This document shows, piece by piece, positions 29,891-39,310 of a DNA stretch of 64,000 nt. The first letter of the stretch is position 1; each line of letters begins with the position of its first letter. This DNA is from Methanococcoides methylutens MM1. Its GTDB lineage: Archaea; Halobacteriota; Methanosarcinia; Methanosarcinales; Methanosarcinaceae. The notes beneath the pieces were generated by a model that saw only the letters and a program-made list of their open reading frames with translations, was not told the origin of the DNA and did no database searches. A program made the translations under genes and the position numbers. The DNA lies in contig NZ_CP009518.1 in NCBI RefSeq assembly GCF_000970325.1, positions 372,001 through 436,000 of the forward strand, written 5' to 3'.

Positions 29891-30222
29891 TTGAACCTCC
29901 TTATGTTATGTTCATGTAATGGTTTGTTCTACTCTCTGTCATTGGTATGAATTAGATTTTTAACAATAAGTTTCAACAATAACCAAATTGTGTCCTTGAA
30001 GCATACTCCCTTTGCTATCCGGATGGTGCTATTGTATTTTTAGGTCACAATTGGTATGTTTGTGATCTATTTTATTGAACACTTTTATTCATCTTTTCTG
30101 CTATTTAAGCGTTTCGCAAAACATCGATTTATTTTCGATTTTATATCGTCGTTATTTATTTTGTCGAAATGATATCTACAAAAACAATAAGTTATTTATG
30201 TTAAAAGACCAATGTATCTTTG
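29891..30222. promoter_or_regulatory. Divergent control region between clpB and an HTH regulator
   Basis: A/T-rich interval of 332 bp with no gene. The clpB Shine-Dalgarno (complement at 29892-29900) is strong. ATTGGTATG occurs twice in the same orientation (29941-29949 and 30049-30057). Near the regulator side CGATTTATTTTCGATTTTATATCG (30124-30147 region) repeats CGATTT and is followed by a TATA-like tract gttatttatg. These may be operator and promoter elements for heat-shock control, but no known consensus was matched. Confidence 0.45.
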
Positions 30223-30630
30223 ATGACTCGCCAGATCATCCTTATAAATATTGAAAAACCCGTGGAAAAGGACCTTGAAAATGACATCCATTGGTTCTGT
30301 GATAGTTTCGGGCTTTCTTCGGGCAGGGATGTGGAGGAAATCTCCAAAAAGATAGTAATGGATATGCTCTCAAACCTTTCCCGTAACGAAGGTGTTACTT
30401 CTGAGATGCTTGCAAATTCCCTTGATATCAGTTTATCAAGGGTAAATCATCACCTCCGAAATCTCATTGGCTCGGGTCTTGTCTACCGTAGAAAAAAGGT
30501 GTTGTATCTTCGCGGTGGTAGTCTAAGGGCTGCGGTCTGTGAGATGAGGAAAGATTCAGAAAGGATCTTCGATGAGCTGGAAAAGATCGCTGAGGAGATC
30601 GATGATGAGGTTGGCCTGAGAAGTAGGTGA
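30223..30630 (+). CDS. Winged-helix transcriptional regulator, ArsR-like
   Basis: Protein of 135 residues starting at the ATG at 30223 (a TTG precedes it by one codon). The central winged helix (about residues 45-100: TSEMLANSLDISLSRVNHHLRNLIGSGLVYRRKK) is of ArsR type; a charged C-terminal helix (RKDSERIFDELEKIAEEIDDE) may mediate dimerisation. Divergent from clpB, so it is a candidate regulator of clpB, in the style of archaeal heat-shock regulators; this is inferred from position. Confidence 0.82.
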   Translation: MTRQIILINIEKPVEKDLENDIHWFCDSFGLSSGRDVEEISKKIVMDMLSNLSRNEGVTSEMLANSLDISLSRVNHHLRNLIGSGLVYRRKKVLYLRGGSLRAAVCEMRKDSERIFDELEKIAEEIDDEVGLRSR

Positions 30631-30710
30631 GCTTCCTCTTCCTGATTTTATATTTTTGACGTCATAATCAGGCATCCTTATATAAAGCCTGATTATATAT
30701 TATGTATTGA

Positions 30711-31961
30711 ATGATTGTGGGGTACAATTATTCATATGGGGTTTCAGGAGGTTTTCCTATCACCAGAAAGTATGCATCTGATGTAAAAGATGGGCTTGGG
30801 GCAGCCCGGCTTAGTTCTTCTCCTAATGAAAAGCCAGAGAATTACATTTCTGGCAACACTAATAGTAGCAATGCGGAGAAAACGATAAAAAGCAGGGAAT
30901 CCCTTTTAAGAAATGTCCTGGAAGCTACGGACGACGGTATTGCTTTTTTTGATATCAATGGGACGATAAGGCTGTCGAACAAAAGGTTTCGTGAGATCTG
31001 GAATATTCCCAATGAAGCTGAGATCGGGAAGAACTACCTTGAAGCATTTACCAAATATGGTGTATCCCAACTAAAAAATGCCAGCGAAGTCCTTTCAAAG
31101 ATACAGAACCTTTCAGGTCCTCAAGGGTCTGATTCAGATCTTCTTTATTTCAGGGATGGGCGTATTTTTGAGTACTATCTTTTTCCTGTAATTACAGATG
31201 GAATTCTTAAGGGGTATGTATGCAGTTACAGGGATATCACTATGAGGAAGAAGGCAGAGTCCGATCTTCAGGAATATGCCTGGGAACTGGAGCACTCTAA
31301 TGAACTTAAGGACCTGTTCACAGATATCATTCGCCATGATCTCATGAATCCTGCAGGTCTTGTGAAAGGATTTGTGGAGATTTTGCTTAGAAGGGAATTC
31401 GACCCGGACACCACTGAAAAACTCCGTGCAATTAAGCGAAATAACGGAAAGCTTATCGATATGATCGAATCAGCATCCAAGCTTTCAAGGCTGGAAGCGA
31501 TCAGTGTACTGGAGTTCAAGGAAATGGACGTTGGTGCGATCGTAAAGCTGGCAATACAGTCCCTTGGCAAACAATTCAGGAGCAAGAATATAGTTCTTGA
31601 GGACAATGCAACCGGTAAATACAATGCAAAGACAAGCCCTGTACTGGAAGAGGTCTTCGTGAACCTGCTTTCAAATACAATAAAATACAGTCCTGAGGGA
31701 AGCAGGGTTATTGTTGACATTCTCGACAACGGTGATGAGTGGAAGGTGACAGTAACTGATTCCGGAGAGGGGGTTGCTGATGAGGACAAGCCATTCGTTT
31801 TCGAGAGGTTCAAACGTGCAACCAAGGCATCTGTAAAGGGCACCGGTCTGGGCCTTGCTATCGTCAAAAGGATAATTGACCTTCACGGGGGCGAAGTGGG
31901 GGTCGAGGACAACCCCGGAGGACAGGGAAGTGTTTTCTGGGTTACTGTGAAGAAGGTCTGA
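30711..31961 (+). CDS. PAS-domain sensor histidine kinase
   Basis: Soluble kinase of 416 residues. After a low-complexity N-terminus (1-60) comes a PAS domain (about 62-180), the dimerisation/phospho-acceptor helix with H209 in IIRHDLMNPAG, and a HATPase domain with N-box (NLLSNTIKYS), DSGEG, and GTGLGLAIVKR. No membrane segment, so it senses an internal cue. A TATA-like box (ttatataaag) lies about 30 bp upstream of the ATG at 30711; no better start was found although an AGGAGG occurs inside the reading frame at 30746. No partner response regulator is adjacent. Confidence 0.9.
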   Translation: MIVGYNYSYGVSGGFPITRKYASDVKDGLGAARLSSSPNEKPENYISGNTNSSNAEKTIKSRESLLRNVLEATDDGIAFFDINGTIRLSNKRFREIWNIPNEAEIGKNYLEAFTKYGVSQLKNASEVLSKIQNLSGPQGSDSDLLYFRDGRIFEYYLFPVITDGILKGYVCSYRDITMRKKAESDLQEYAWELEHSNELKDLFTDIIRHDLMNPAGLVKGFVEILLRREFDPDTTEKLRAIKRNNGKLIDMIESASKLSRLEAISVLEFKEMDVGAIVKLAIQSLGKQFRSKNIVLEDNATGKYNAKTSPVLEEVFVNLLSNTIKYSPEGSRVIVDILDNGDEWKVTVTDSGEGVADEDKPFVFERFKRATKASVKGTGLGLAIVKRIIDLHGGEVGVEDNPGGQGSVFWVTVKKV

Positions 31962-31983
31962 AGGCAGTTTCATTCTTTCGTTG

Positions 31984-32036
31984 TCTTCTTCTTCTTCTTC
32001 CTCATCCCTTTTAGAATTTCAGGTAACCGTATTGGC
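31984..32036 (+). terminator. T/C-rich termination tract after the kinase gene
   Basis: A run of TCT repeats (about six units from 31984) and further T-rich sequence follows the histidine kinase stop by about 20 bases. It is probably the transcript end. It is followed by a TATA-like element (ggctttatatttt) for the next gene. Confidence 0.4.
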
Positions 32037-32088
32037 TTTATATTTTCAGGTCAATCTCGACCCAATAAACTATCAAGGTAGGTAGCAT

Positions 32089-32445
32089 ATGGCCGAAAAC
32101 ACAATAACTGACAGGGACAACGTACTTTTTGAAGCCGGGATCAAACTCGGAGCTTTATATCACCAGTTCACCGGCTCTCCTGTGAGCCTGAGGACCGTGG
32201 AAAGTCTTGAGGAAGCTATTGCACAGAGCATCTCAGTACAGCCATGCGTGGAGAACATCACGGTTTCCATCGACAGGGATATGGTACGTTCAAAGCTCAA
32301 TGATGAGTTCGGCTACTGTGAGCTGGAAGGTCGTATGCTCAATGTCCAGATCGATGCGAAATATGGCTCCGCAAAGGTCCATGTCTCAATGGAATTCAAT
32401 AAGGGGCTGGACTATCCGTTAATGAAAATAGATAAAATAGAGTGA
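32089..32445 (+). CDS. mptD: Probable archaeal dihydroneopterin aldolase (MptD/DUF372 family)
   Basis: Protein of 118 residues. The N-terminal DRDNVLFEAGIKLGALYHQF tract is, as I recall it, the hallmark of the PF04038 family, in which methanogen members act as dihydroneopterin aldolase in tetrahydromethanopterin synthesis. The conserved E15, K19, Y24 and H25 would sit near the active site. A TATA-like box lies about 45 bp upstream. Assignment rests on family recognition of a short protein. Confidence 0.7.
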   Translation: MAENTITDRDNVLFEAGIKLGALYHQFTGSPVSLRTVESLEEAIAQSISVQPCVENITVSIDRDMVRSKLNDEFGYCELEGRMLNVQIDAKYGSAKVHVSMEFNKGLDYPLMKIDKIE

Positions 32446-32501
32446 CTGCCTTTCAGGCAGCCATCTGAATGTCTTATTTTATGCTTTAAGTTCCAAAGTG
32501 G

Positions 32502-33584
32502 TTAGATGGAAGAGAACCCTTCCACGACCTTCTTATTCTGCTCTTCTGTACCAATGGTAATGCGTATGAGTGAATCCCCTGCATTGGCAAAGGAAGTGCA
32601 GTCGCGTACTATTATTCCTTTTTTGAGCAATTCTGTGGTAACATCGCGTGCCTTGTGCGGTGCTACGTCAACAAGCACAAAGTTTGCCTGGGTGTCGTAG
32701 ACCTTGAACGGGATGTTGTCCTGAAGATACTTCTTGCCCGTGCGTGCCAGTTCAATACTCATGTTGAGGTGTTCTGCATCCGAAAGTGCAGCAACACCTG
32801 CAGCTACTGCTGCAGAGCTTACATTGAACGGGGTTGCGATCTTCATGTACTCTTCCTTGAGCCAGATAGGAAGCATACCGTATCCGATCCTCATACCGGC
32901 AAGTCCGAATGCCTTTGAGAATGTCCTTCCCACAATGATGTTGTCATATTCCGGAACAAGGTGTGCGATATTCCTGTCAGCAAATTCCACGTATGCCTCA
33001 TCAACGAACACGAGGGCATCAGTGGCTTCTGCGATACGGAGTATGTCCTCTTCAGGTATCACATTTCCTGATGGGTTGTTTGGTGAGCACAGGAAGATGA
33101 TCTTTGTTCTTGGCGTGATAGCATTGATCAGCTTTTCGATGTCCACTGAGAAATCCTCTTCACGCTGGACATAAACAGGAACAGCACCGTTGGCACGTGC
33201 GGATATCTCGTAGTAGGAGAACGTTGGTGTTGTGAGGATTACCTCGTCACCACGGCTTATGAGAAGTCTTGCAAGTCCGTCCAGAAGCCCGTCCATGCCA
33301 GGGCCGGATGCCACGATGTGCTCGGCAGCTATACCGGTATATTCGGAGATTGCCTCAACGAGCTCACGTGCATCGGCTGATGGATAAATGCTGATGGCCT
33401 TCGCATCATTAATGAGAGCTTCCACAGCTTTTGGTGATGGTCCCAGCGGGTTCTCGTTGGAGCCGAGCTTGATGACAGATGCAGGGTCAAGACCGTATGC
33501 CCTCACGATATCATTTATGGATTTGCCGGGGACATATTTTGCAATGGATGCGACCTCTTCTTTTATCAGCTCATATCTGGGCAA
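32502..33584 (-). CDS. hisC: Histidinol-phosphate aminotransferase
   Basis: PLP-dependent fold-type I aminotransferase of 360 residues. The lysine-bearing motif [16 protein letters not shown], the phosphate loop [15 protein letters not shown] and [10 protein letters not shown] are typical of HisC. It acts in histidine synthesis. The start overlaps the argD stop by 14 bases, so the two aminotransferases are one transcriptional unit. Confidence 0.93.
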   Translation of the reverse strand: MPRYELIKEEVASIAKYVPGKSINDIVRAYGLDPASVIKLGSNENPLGPSPKAVEALINDAKAISIYPSADARELVEAISEYTGIAAEHIVASGPGMDGLLDGLARLLISRGDEVILTTPTFSYYEISARANGAVPVYVQREEDFSVDIEKLINAITPRTKIIFLCSPNNPSGNVIPEEDILRIAEATDALVFVDEAYVEFADRNIAHLVPEYDNIIVGRTFSKAFGLAGMRIGYGMLPIWLKEEYMKIATPFNVSSAAVAAGVAALSDAEHLNMSIELARTGKKYLQDNIPFKVYDTQANFVLVDVAPHKARDVTTELLKKGIIVRDCTSFANAGDSLIRITIGTEEQNKKVVEGFSSI

Positions 33585-34743
33585 TTATGTCCACCACCGC
33601 GTCGATCTGTTCTTTTGTAATAACAAGAGGAGGTGCGATACGGATGACCTTTTCGGATGTGCAGTTGAGGAGCACTCCGTTCTCTCTTGCAAGGTCTACG
33701 ATATCTGCGCATGGCCTGTTGATCTCCACGCCGATCATGAGACCCTTTCCGCGGACCTCTACGATGTTGTCTAGCTCAAGTGAGTTGAGCTTGTCCATGA
33801 AGTACTTTCCCATCTGTGCTGAGCGCTCCACAAGGTTCTCGTCCCTGATAACTCCTATGGATGCAAGGGATGCGGCACATGCCAGTGGTCCGCCTCCGAA
33901 GGTCGCAGCGTGCTGGCTTTTGTCGAAGGTTACGCCATCACGTGCTGCGATAGCACCCATGGGGAATCCTCCGCCGATTGCCTTTGCCATTGTCATGATA
34001 TCAGGTTCAACCTTTGAGTGTTCCTTGCAGAACCACTTTCCTGTCCTGGCAAAACCGGTCTGGACCTCGTCGAATATCAGGAGCATGTCGTTCTCATCAC
34101 AGATCTCACGCACCTCTTTGAGGTAGTCATCGGATGGGACATTGATCCCGCCTTCTCCCTGTATCGGTTCAACGATGACTGCTGCGGTGTCCTTTGTGAT
34201 CGAATCCCTGATGGCCTGTGCGTCGTTGTAGGGTACGAACTTCTCTCCCTGTATGAGAGGTTCGAAAGGTGTCCTGTAGATGGACTTGTGTGTAACTGTA
34301 AGGGAGCCCATGGTACGGCCGTGGAATGAGTGTTCTGCTGCGATGAACTCGGTCTTTCCGGTTGTTACTCTTGCCAGTTTCATTGCAGCTTCAACGGCCT
34401 CGGTGCCGGAATTACAGAAGAATACACGGGCCATGCCGGTAATACCTACAAGTTCCTCGGCAAGCTGTGCCTGGACGTCGGTATAATAGAGATTTGAAAC
34501 GTGGATGAGCTTCTCAGCCTGTTTGCTGATCGCCTCTACAACACGTGGGTGGCAGTGTCCTACATTGTTCACGGCAATTCCTGCCACACAGTCAATGTAC
34601 TCATTACCAGTGATGTCGCGGACAACTGAGCCTTTCCCGCTCTCAAGGGCTATAGGCTGGCGTGTGTATGTCTGCATTACGTAATTTTTATCCTGTTCTA
34701 CTATTGATTCGTAATCTTTTGATAGAGTAATCTCTTTGGTCAT
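33571..34743 (-). CDS. argD: Acetylornithine aminotransferase
   Basis: Class III PLP aminotransferase of 390 residues from the ATG at 34743 (MTKEITLSK); an upstream alternative at 34773 would overlap the next gene. The motif [16 protein letters not shown] and the lysine region [14 protein letters not shown] are intact. It acts in arginine synthesis and may also serve lysine synthesis in archaea. Upstream neighbour is the bactofilin-like gene, 26 bases away. Confidence 0.93.
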   Translation of the reverse strand: MTKEITLSKDYESIVEQDKNYVMQTYTRQPIALESGKGSVVRDITGNEYIDCVAGIAVNNVGHCHPRVVEAISKQAEKLIHVSNLYYTDVQAQLAEELVGITGMARVFFCNSGTEAVEAAMKLARVTTGKTEFIAAEHSFHGRTMGSLTVTHKSIYRTPFEPLIQGEKFVPYNDAQAIRDSITKDTAAVIVEPIQGEGGINVPSDDYLKEVREICDENDMLLIFDEVQTGFARTGKWFCKEHSKVEPDIMTMAKAIGGGFPMGAIAARDGVTFDKSQHAATFGGGPLACAASLASIGVIRDENLVERSAQMGKYFMDKLNSLELDNIVEVRGKGLMIGVEINRPCADIVDLARENGVLLNCTSEKVIRIAPPLVITKEQIDAVVDIIAQI

Positions 34744-34769
34744 AGAATACCTCAGAATTAGGTATGTTG

Positions 34770-35633
34770 TCAAATATCGAGTGTCATCAGCTCATTATCT
34801 GTGAGGACATCTTCTCCTTCTCTTTCGAAGACGATACCTCCTGATGCTCTCATGACACCGTCCACACGTGCAGTCTCATGTATCCTTATGGAACTGGCAT
34901 TGATCTCTCCAAGGACGTGTGTGCCTTTATCGATGTACACCTCTCCACGTGAGACTATGTTCCCGTGTATGATGTTGTTCTCACCAAGGTTCACCGTGTT
35001 CATGGTGCGTATGCTTCCGTAAAGTGTGGTACCATTTGCCATGTCGAGCGAAGTGGCGCGGATGTTCCCTACAAGGCGGCAATCGTTTCCGACCACAGCG
35101 TTTGAAGGAACTCTTATTGAGTCCATGGATATCTTTGAGCCGTTGGGTATGATCATAGCAACGTTTCCGATGGTCTCGACTTCTTCATCGAACAGCTCAT
35201 TCAATGCCTTCTCGACCTCTTCATCCTTGCCCATGCGTAAAAGTTCGGTCAGGTACAGGAACAGGTAGGCGATCACCGGGACCGGGTTTCTTACCACGAT
35301 CCATCCCTTTGCCTCAAAACCGCCCTTGATCTTTACATCGTTGCCTATGTCAAGGTCTCCTTTGACCACAAGTTTCCCGTCAATAGAGACGAACTCTCCG
35401 ATGTAGGCGTTCTCTTTGGTCTTGACAGTGCCGCCGATGTGGGACCATATATCGATCCTGATGTCTGATATTGCTTTGATATCGCCGGAAACCTCAACTC
35501 TTTCCCCAAGGATCGCAGAATTAGCTATAAGGCCATATCGTACATCGGAATGGTTACCTATTATGATGTCCCCATCCAGCACAATATTGCGCTCTTCCAT
35601 TTTTGTATTGTCCGGAATGACAAACGTTTTCAA
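34770..35633 (-). CDS. Bactofilin-like / polymer-forming protein with beta-helix repeats
   Basis: Protein of 287 residues made largely of hexapeptide-like beta-helix repeats (GDIIIGNHSDV, GDLDIGNDVKI, VGNDCRL, GENNIIHGNIV, GTHVLGEI). This resembles bactofilins and the polymer-forming cytoskeletal family. A central insert (about 120-170) contains a helix and a hydrophobic patch (VPVIAYLFLYLTELLR). The start is TTG at 35633: GAGGAA lies six bases before it and TTATATAT lies about 52 bases upstream, leaving a leader of about 27 bases. No ATG or GTG is available between that promoter and the TTG. Confidence 0.78.
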   Translation of the reverse strand: MKTFVIPDNTKMEERNIVLDGDIIIGNHSDVRYGLIANSAILGERVEVSGDIKAISDIRIDIWSHIGGTVKTKENAYIGEFVSIDGKLVVKGDLDIGNDVKIKGGFEAKGWIVVRNPVPVIAYLFLYLTELLRMGKDEEVEKALNELFDEEVETIGNVAMIIPNGSKISMDSIRVPSNAVVGNDCRLVGNIRATSLDMANGTTLYGSIRTMNTVNLGENNIIHGNIVSRGEVYIDKGTHVLGEINASSIRIHETARVDGVMRASGGIVFEREGEDVLTDNELMTLDI

Positions 35634-35684
35634 GAATTCCTCTTCTGCGATGATCTCACCCTCCGACGAGATGAATTTGAGGCG

Positions 35685-35692
35685 ATATATAA
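35685..35692 (-). promoter_or_regulatory. TATA box of the bactofilin-like gene
   Basis: TTATATAT on the minus strand, followed about 25 bases later by the expected transcription start and then the GAGGAA ribosome-binding site and TTG codon. The order supports the non-ATG start. Confidence 0.5.
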
Positions 35693-35778
35693 GTTCACAG
35701 CTTATTTAACCTGTTGCTATATGTAGATTTTGACGTCAGGCACAGGTTTATTCCATATGCCTGTAAGGTTTTCCGGTT

Positions 35779-36249
35779 TTACTGTTCACATCCGCAGCGT
35801 ACATCCACGGCAGCACCGGTGTCCAGAGCTTCGACCTCATCGGGTGAAAGGAGGAGTTGTCCAGTTGCAATGGCATTGTCATTCTCATCAACAACGATGA
35901 CCTCGTCCCCGCTTCGAAGGCCAGGATCGATCGCAGTCACATGCTTTGCGAATGTTGTTTTTCCCTTTGCAACAAAAGGAACCGCATCATCACAGACCGT
36001 AACCCTGAGACCCGGTGCAGGTATGTGTGAGTGGACCGTTGCAGCAGCTTCCATACTGAGTGTGAGCATTCCGTCCTTTGCCCTTGCTGTTGCAACACGT
36101 TTTCCGTCAAACATGATCTGTCGGATACGTTTTGTCCTTGAGAGCTGGAAGGTTATGTTATCGGGGAACAGGATCTCTCCGCATCCCTTGCCGAACTGGT
36201 AGTCAGCCATAACACGAACTCTTTTAATCATCTTCGCCTTTTTATCCAT
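35779..36249 (-). CDS. PUA-domain RNA-binding protein (archaeosine transglycosylase-type)
   Basis: Protein of 156 residues. The C-terminal PUA domain (about 78-152) reads like the PUA of archaeal tRNA-guanine transglycosylase (AKHVTAIDPGLRSGDEVIVVDENDNAIATGQLLLS). The N-terminal part (GCGEILFPDNITFQLSRTKRIRQIMFDG) resembles the C2 domain that precedes PUA in that enzyme. It is thus probably a split-off C-terminal portion that binds tRNA. The ATG at 36249 is used, with an A/T-rich promoter close upstream; the ATG at 36231 is an alternative. Confidence 0.82.
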   Translation of the reverse strand: MDKKAKMIKRVRVMADYQFGKGCGEILFPDNITFQLSRTKRIRQIMFDGKRVATARAKDGMLTLSMEAAATVHSHIPAPGLRVTVCDDAVPFVAKGKTTFAKHVTAIDPGLRSGDEVIVVDENDNAIATGQLLLSPDEVEALDTGAAVDVRCGCEQ

Positions 36250-36636
36250 GGGCGCAAAATTAAGAATATAACTTAAAATGGTTGACGGTCGGATAGTGGA
36301 AAATCCGGTTATGGAAAATTATCCATCACGTCTTTTATATTTAAAGGATATCGAACATCTTTAAATATTATTATATCATTTTATTATTTGAGGAAGCGGA
36401 CAGATTGCTTGCAAACTTTTGTGTTGTAAATGACTGTAATCAAGCAAACCATTCATCCCCTCAAACAAAGCCGTTTCCTCACTCTCTTGTAGTCTTTTGT
36501 TATTCCTGAACTCTTTAAGCAAAGCTATTATTTCTGCATTCAATTGCTTCAAACAGTTGCTTTTATCGAAGTCTGGGTATGTTCTATATTCAGTTCCGTA
36601 TGATCCGCGTATTATCCAAAAGGAAATGGCCGAAGA
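36250..36636. other. Gene-poor interval between the PUA gene and rtcB
   Basis: Promoter-like A/T-rich sequence (36330-36390) and a structured or decayed segment at 36384-36636. On the minus strand an open frame without an ATG near its beginning runs from just after the rtcB stop (36636) to a TGA at about 36373; it has coding-like stretches (AEIIALLKEFRNNKRLQ) and may be a gene remnant. The same DNA can fold as the hairpin listed at 36390-36480. Confidence 0.4.
36390..36480 (+). ncRNA. Possible structured RNA next to rtcB
   Basis: Two nested stems: outer GAGGAAGCGG (36390-36399) with CCGTTTCCTC (36471-36480), ten pairs including one G-T; inner TTGCTTG (36405-36411) with CAAGCAA (36441-36447), seven pairs. 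A TATA-like tract (tttaaatattatta) lies about 25-30 bp upstream on the plus strand. No C/D or ACA box is evident, so the RNA class is unknown and the call is tentative; strand is uncertain. Confidence 0.3.
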
Positions 36637-38109
36637 TCAGCCTTTTACAACACCAAGAGGCATCATTCTGGCAACCTTTCCTGCGATGCCAAGATCGTGG
36701 ACAACATTGACCACATCACTGCTGGACTTGTAAACCTCGGGTGCTTCCTCTGCGATAACAGATGGATGTGCTGCTCTGACCATGATTCCGCTTTTCTCAA
36801 GATCGCTCTTGACATCCTCGCCGTGGAACTCCTTTTTCGCATGGGCACGGCTCATGACCCTGCCGGCTCCGTGGCATGCACTTCCGAAAGAGATGTCCAT
36901 TGAGGCCTCTGCTCCGTGAAGTACGAAAGATGCAGTCCCCATACTTCCTGGTATCAATACCGGTTGTCCCACGTCACGATATGCCTGCGGAACTTCCTTG
37001 TGTCCAGGTGGGAATGCCCTTGTAGCGCCTTTCCTGTGGACATAGACATTCTTTTTCTTACCGTCCACAGTATGCTCTTCCAGCTTTGCAACGTTGTGTG
37101 CAACGTCATATACAAGATCAAGTCCGAGCTCATCCATGTCTGACCTGAATATATCCGAAATGACCTCTCTGGTCCAGTGGGTGATGATCTGCCTGTTATT
37201 CCATGCATAATTTGCAGCGCATATCATGGATCTGAAGTAGTTCTGTGCTTCATCAGACTGTGCCGGAGCGCATGCAAGCTGTTTGTCAGGAAGTGCGATC
37301 TTGTACTTCTTTGAGGCTTGTGAGATCGTACGAAGGTGATCCGTACAGATCTGGTGCCCTGTACCTCTTGAACCGCAGTGTATCATGAAGGTGACTTGCC
37401 CTTCTTCCAGCCCGAACTTCTCGGCAACTTCCTGGTCATATATCTGGTCGATGTACTGTACCTCAAGGAAGTGGTTACCACTGCCCAGTGTTCCGGCCTG
37501 TGGTTTTCCTCTCTTGCGGGCTTTGGCGCTGATATGGCTGACATCTCCTCCTTCAATGCATCCACCGCCTTCGCAGTGCTCGAGATCAGCTTCCACGCCG
37601 TAACCGTTCTCAACTGCCCAGCGGGACCCGTGCAGGAAAATATCGTCAAGTTCACTATCTGATGCCCTCAGGCGGCTTTTTGAACCCACGCCTGCAGGCA
37701 CGGACTGGAAAAGCTTCTCTGTGAGCTCTTTCATCACAGGGCGTACATCATCAACAGTGAGATTGGAACGCAGGAGGCGAACTCCGCAGTTGATGTCAAA
37801 ACCGACGCCACCGGGGCTGATAACTCCTTCTTCCTCGTCGAAGGCGGCAACGCCTCCTATTGGGAAGCCGTACCCAAGGTGTGCATCGGGCATGGCCATG
37901 GAATATTTCTGAATTCCGGGAAGCATTGCCACGTTTGCAACCTGGTCGAGTGCCTCCGGCTCAAGGTTGTGGATAAGTTTGTCTGAGAGAAATATCCTTC
38001 CCGGGACATTCATTCCCGGCTTTGTTCCGATGGGTATCTCCCATATGTTATTGTCTATCCTTTTGAGTGATTCCTGTATGCTGCCCTGTCCTTCTTGTTC
38101 TTCTTCCAT
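36637..38109 (-). CDS. rtcB: tRNA-splicing ligase RtcB
   Basis: RNA ligase of 490 residues that joins 2',3'-cyclic phosphate and 5'-hydroxyl ends, for example of split tRNA exons. Visible motifs include MPDAHLGYGFPIGGVAAF, GGVGFDINCGVRLL (metal cysteine), LGSGNHFLEVQ and HGAGRVMSRAHAKKEF with the guanylylated histidine region. No intein interrupts it, although inteins are common in this family. The cofactor archease is encoded directly upstream (46 bp), so they form an operon. Confidence 0.96.
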   Translation of the reverse strand: MEEEQEGQGSIQESLKRIDNNIWEIPIGTKPGMNVPGRIFLSDKLIHNLEPEALDQVANVAMLPGIQKYSMAMPDAHLGYGFPIGGVAAFDEEEGVISPGGVGFDINCGVRLLRSNLTVDDVRPVMKELTEKLFQSVPAGVGSKSRLRASDSELDDIFLHGSRWAVENGYGVEADLEHCEGGGCIEGGDVSHISAKARKRGKPQAGTLGSGNHFLEVQYIDQIYDQEVAEKFGLEEGQVTFMIHCGSRGTGHQICTDHLRTISQASKKYKIALPDKQLACAPAQSDEAQNYFRSMICAANYAWNNRQIITHWTREVISDIFRSDMDELGLDLVYDVAHNVAKLEEHTVDGKKKNVYVHRKGATRAFPPGHKEVPQAYRDVGQPVLIPGSMGTASFVLHGAEASMDISFGSACHGAGRVMSRAHAKKEFHGEDVKSDLEKSGIMVRAAHPSVIAEEAPEVYKSSSDVVNVVHDLGIAGKVARMMPLGVVKG

Positions 38110-38155
38110 GCTTTCCCTCCCACTGTGATGTTGGACTATTATTGTAACTATATGA

Positions 38156-38596
38156 TCATGTATCCACTGTGACCTGTACCATGAACCCTTCCGGTGTTTC
38201 TTCTGCCTTAAGGTCGTTGTATGTCACAGCTTTGACCTCGGTATCTATCTCGTGTTTTTCGAGGTCTATCTCTTCACCGCTTGCGCGTGCTGATAATTTG
38301 CATTCTCCATCCTCCTGTGTGATACTTTTGACCTCGAACTTCCCGAAGGATATGAAGTCCACCTCAAAGATGAACAGGAGTTCTGAGAGCCAGTCCACCA
38401 GAAGGTCGTCAATGTCAGGTGCTGCAAGCTCGATATCTTCTGTATGTATGCAGTCGACCTTTGAGGTATTGATCATTACATTGAACATGGCAACGGCTGC
38501 GTTCTCAAAGGCCTCTTCCATTGTTTTCCCGTAGGCCCTGAACTTAGCATCTGCCGTGTGTTCAAGATATTCATATTCCAGGTCCGAATTCTGCAT
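38156..38596 (-). CDS. Archease
   Basis: Protein of 146 residues that promotes guanylylation and turnover of RtcB. The signature EYLEHTADAKFRAYGKTMEEAFENAAVAMF at the N-terminus and the acidic metal-binding C-terminal region are typical. Upstream partner of rtcB on the same strand. Confidence 0.95.
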   Translation of the reverse strand: MQNSDLEYEYLEHTADAKFRAYGKTMEEAFENAAVAMFNVMINTSKVDCIHTEDIELAAPDIDDLLVDWLSELLFIFEVDFISFGKFEVKSITQEDGECKLSARASGEEIDLEKHEIDTEVKAVTYNDLKAEETPEGFMVQVTVDT

Positions 38597-38666
38597 GTTT
38601 TTTAGATGGACTTTGCTCTACTTTAAACTATTCCAGAAAAAAATCGCCATCAGAAGAAGAGAACGG

Positions 38667-39275
38667 TTAGAGGAGCTTCCATATGCTGCCCATTCTCTGT
38701 ATGGTAGTTATGTGGCTTCCGATAGCTATGATGATTATGCCCCATCCTATCATGCTGTATCCCAGCACCATCTCGCTGTGGATGACGTATGCTATGGATG
38801 CAAGAAGTATCACCACGAGCCTGTCAGCCCTGCCCATGATGCCGCCGTAGAACCTTCCGATTCCCAGTGCCTGTGCCTGTGTTCCTAGATAGCTGACCAG
38901 CAGTACAAGGATGATTGTTATTGTACCGATCTGCCACTGCACATGCCCTCCGAAAAACATTCCACAGATGATGAACACATCGGAATAGCGATCGATGACA
39001 TGGTCAAGGAAGTCTCCTTTCCTGCTATCGGTGCGCATGTATCTTGCAACTGCCCCGTCCAGTGCATCAAGGGATGAATTGAGACCGACGAAAAGGAGTG
39101 CTGCAAGTGCGAATAGCGGTGTTTCGACCGAGAAGTAGAAACAGATACCTGCCAGAACTGCGAAACCTAAGGATGCAATTGAAAGGGAGTTTGGTGATAT
39201 ACCCCTTCTTGCGATCGATATGGCTAGCGGGTCCAGTATCCTTGTGGCAGCAGGTCTTAATGCATCGATGGTCAT
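38667..39275 (-). CDS. CDP-alcohol phosphotransferase, probable archaetidylinositol phosphate synthase
   Basis: Integral membrane enzyme of 202 residues. The motif D-A-L-D-G-AVAR-x8-G-x3-D-x3-D (SLDALDGAVARYMRTDSRKG..LDHVIDR) is complete. The N-terminal RPAATRILDPLAISIARRGISPN matches archaeal members that transfer inositol 1-phosphate to CDP-archaeol. The substrate is family-based, since several sister groups look alike. It is 35 bp downstream of the aldolase gene on the same strand. Confidence 0.85.
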   Translation of the reverse strand: MTIDALRPAATRILDPLAISIARRGISPNSLSIASLGFAVLAGICFYFSVETPLFALAALLFVGLNSSLDALDGAVARYMRTDSRKGDFLDHVIDRYSDVFIICGMFFGGHVQWQIGTITIILVLLVSYLGTQAQALGIGRFYGGIMGRADRLVVILLASIAYVIHSEMVLGYSMIGWGIIIIAIGSHITTIQRMGSIWKLL

Positions 39276-39310
39276 GGACTTCTCCTTATCTTGCTCTTTC
39301 TTATTAGGTG

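Noticed and set aside
36497-36733. Plus-strand frame of 78 codons running into rtcB
   Set aside because: Overlaps the rtcB 3' end on the opposite strand and has no start signal.
36637-38109. Intein in rtcB
   Set aside because: Protein has the standard length and uninterrupted motifs.
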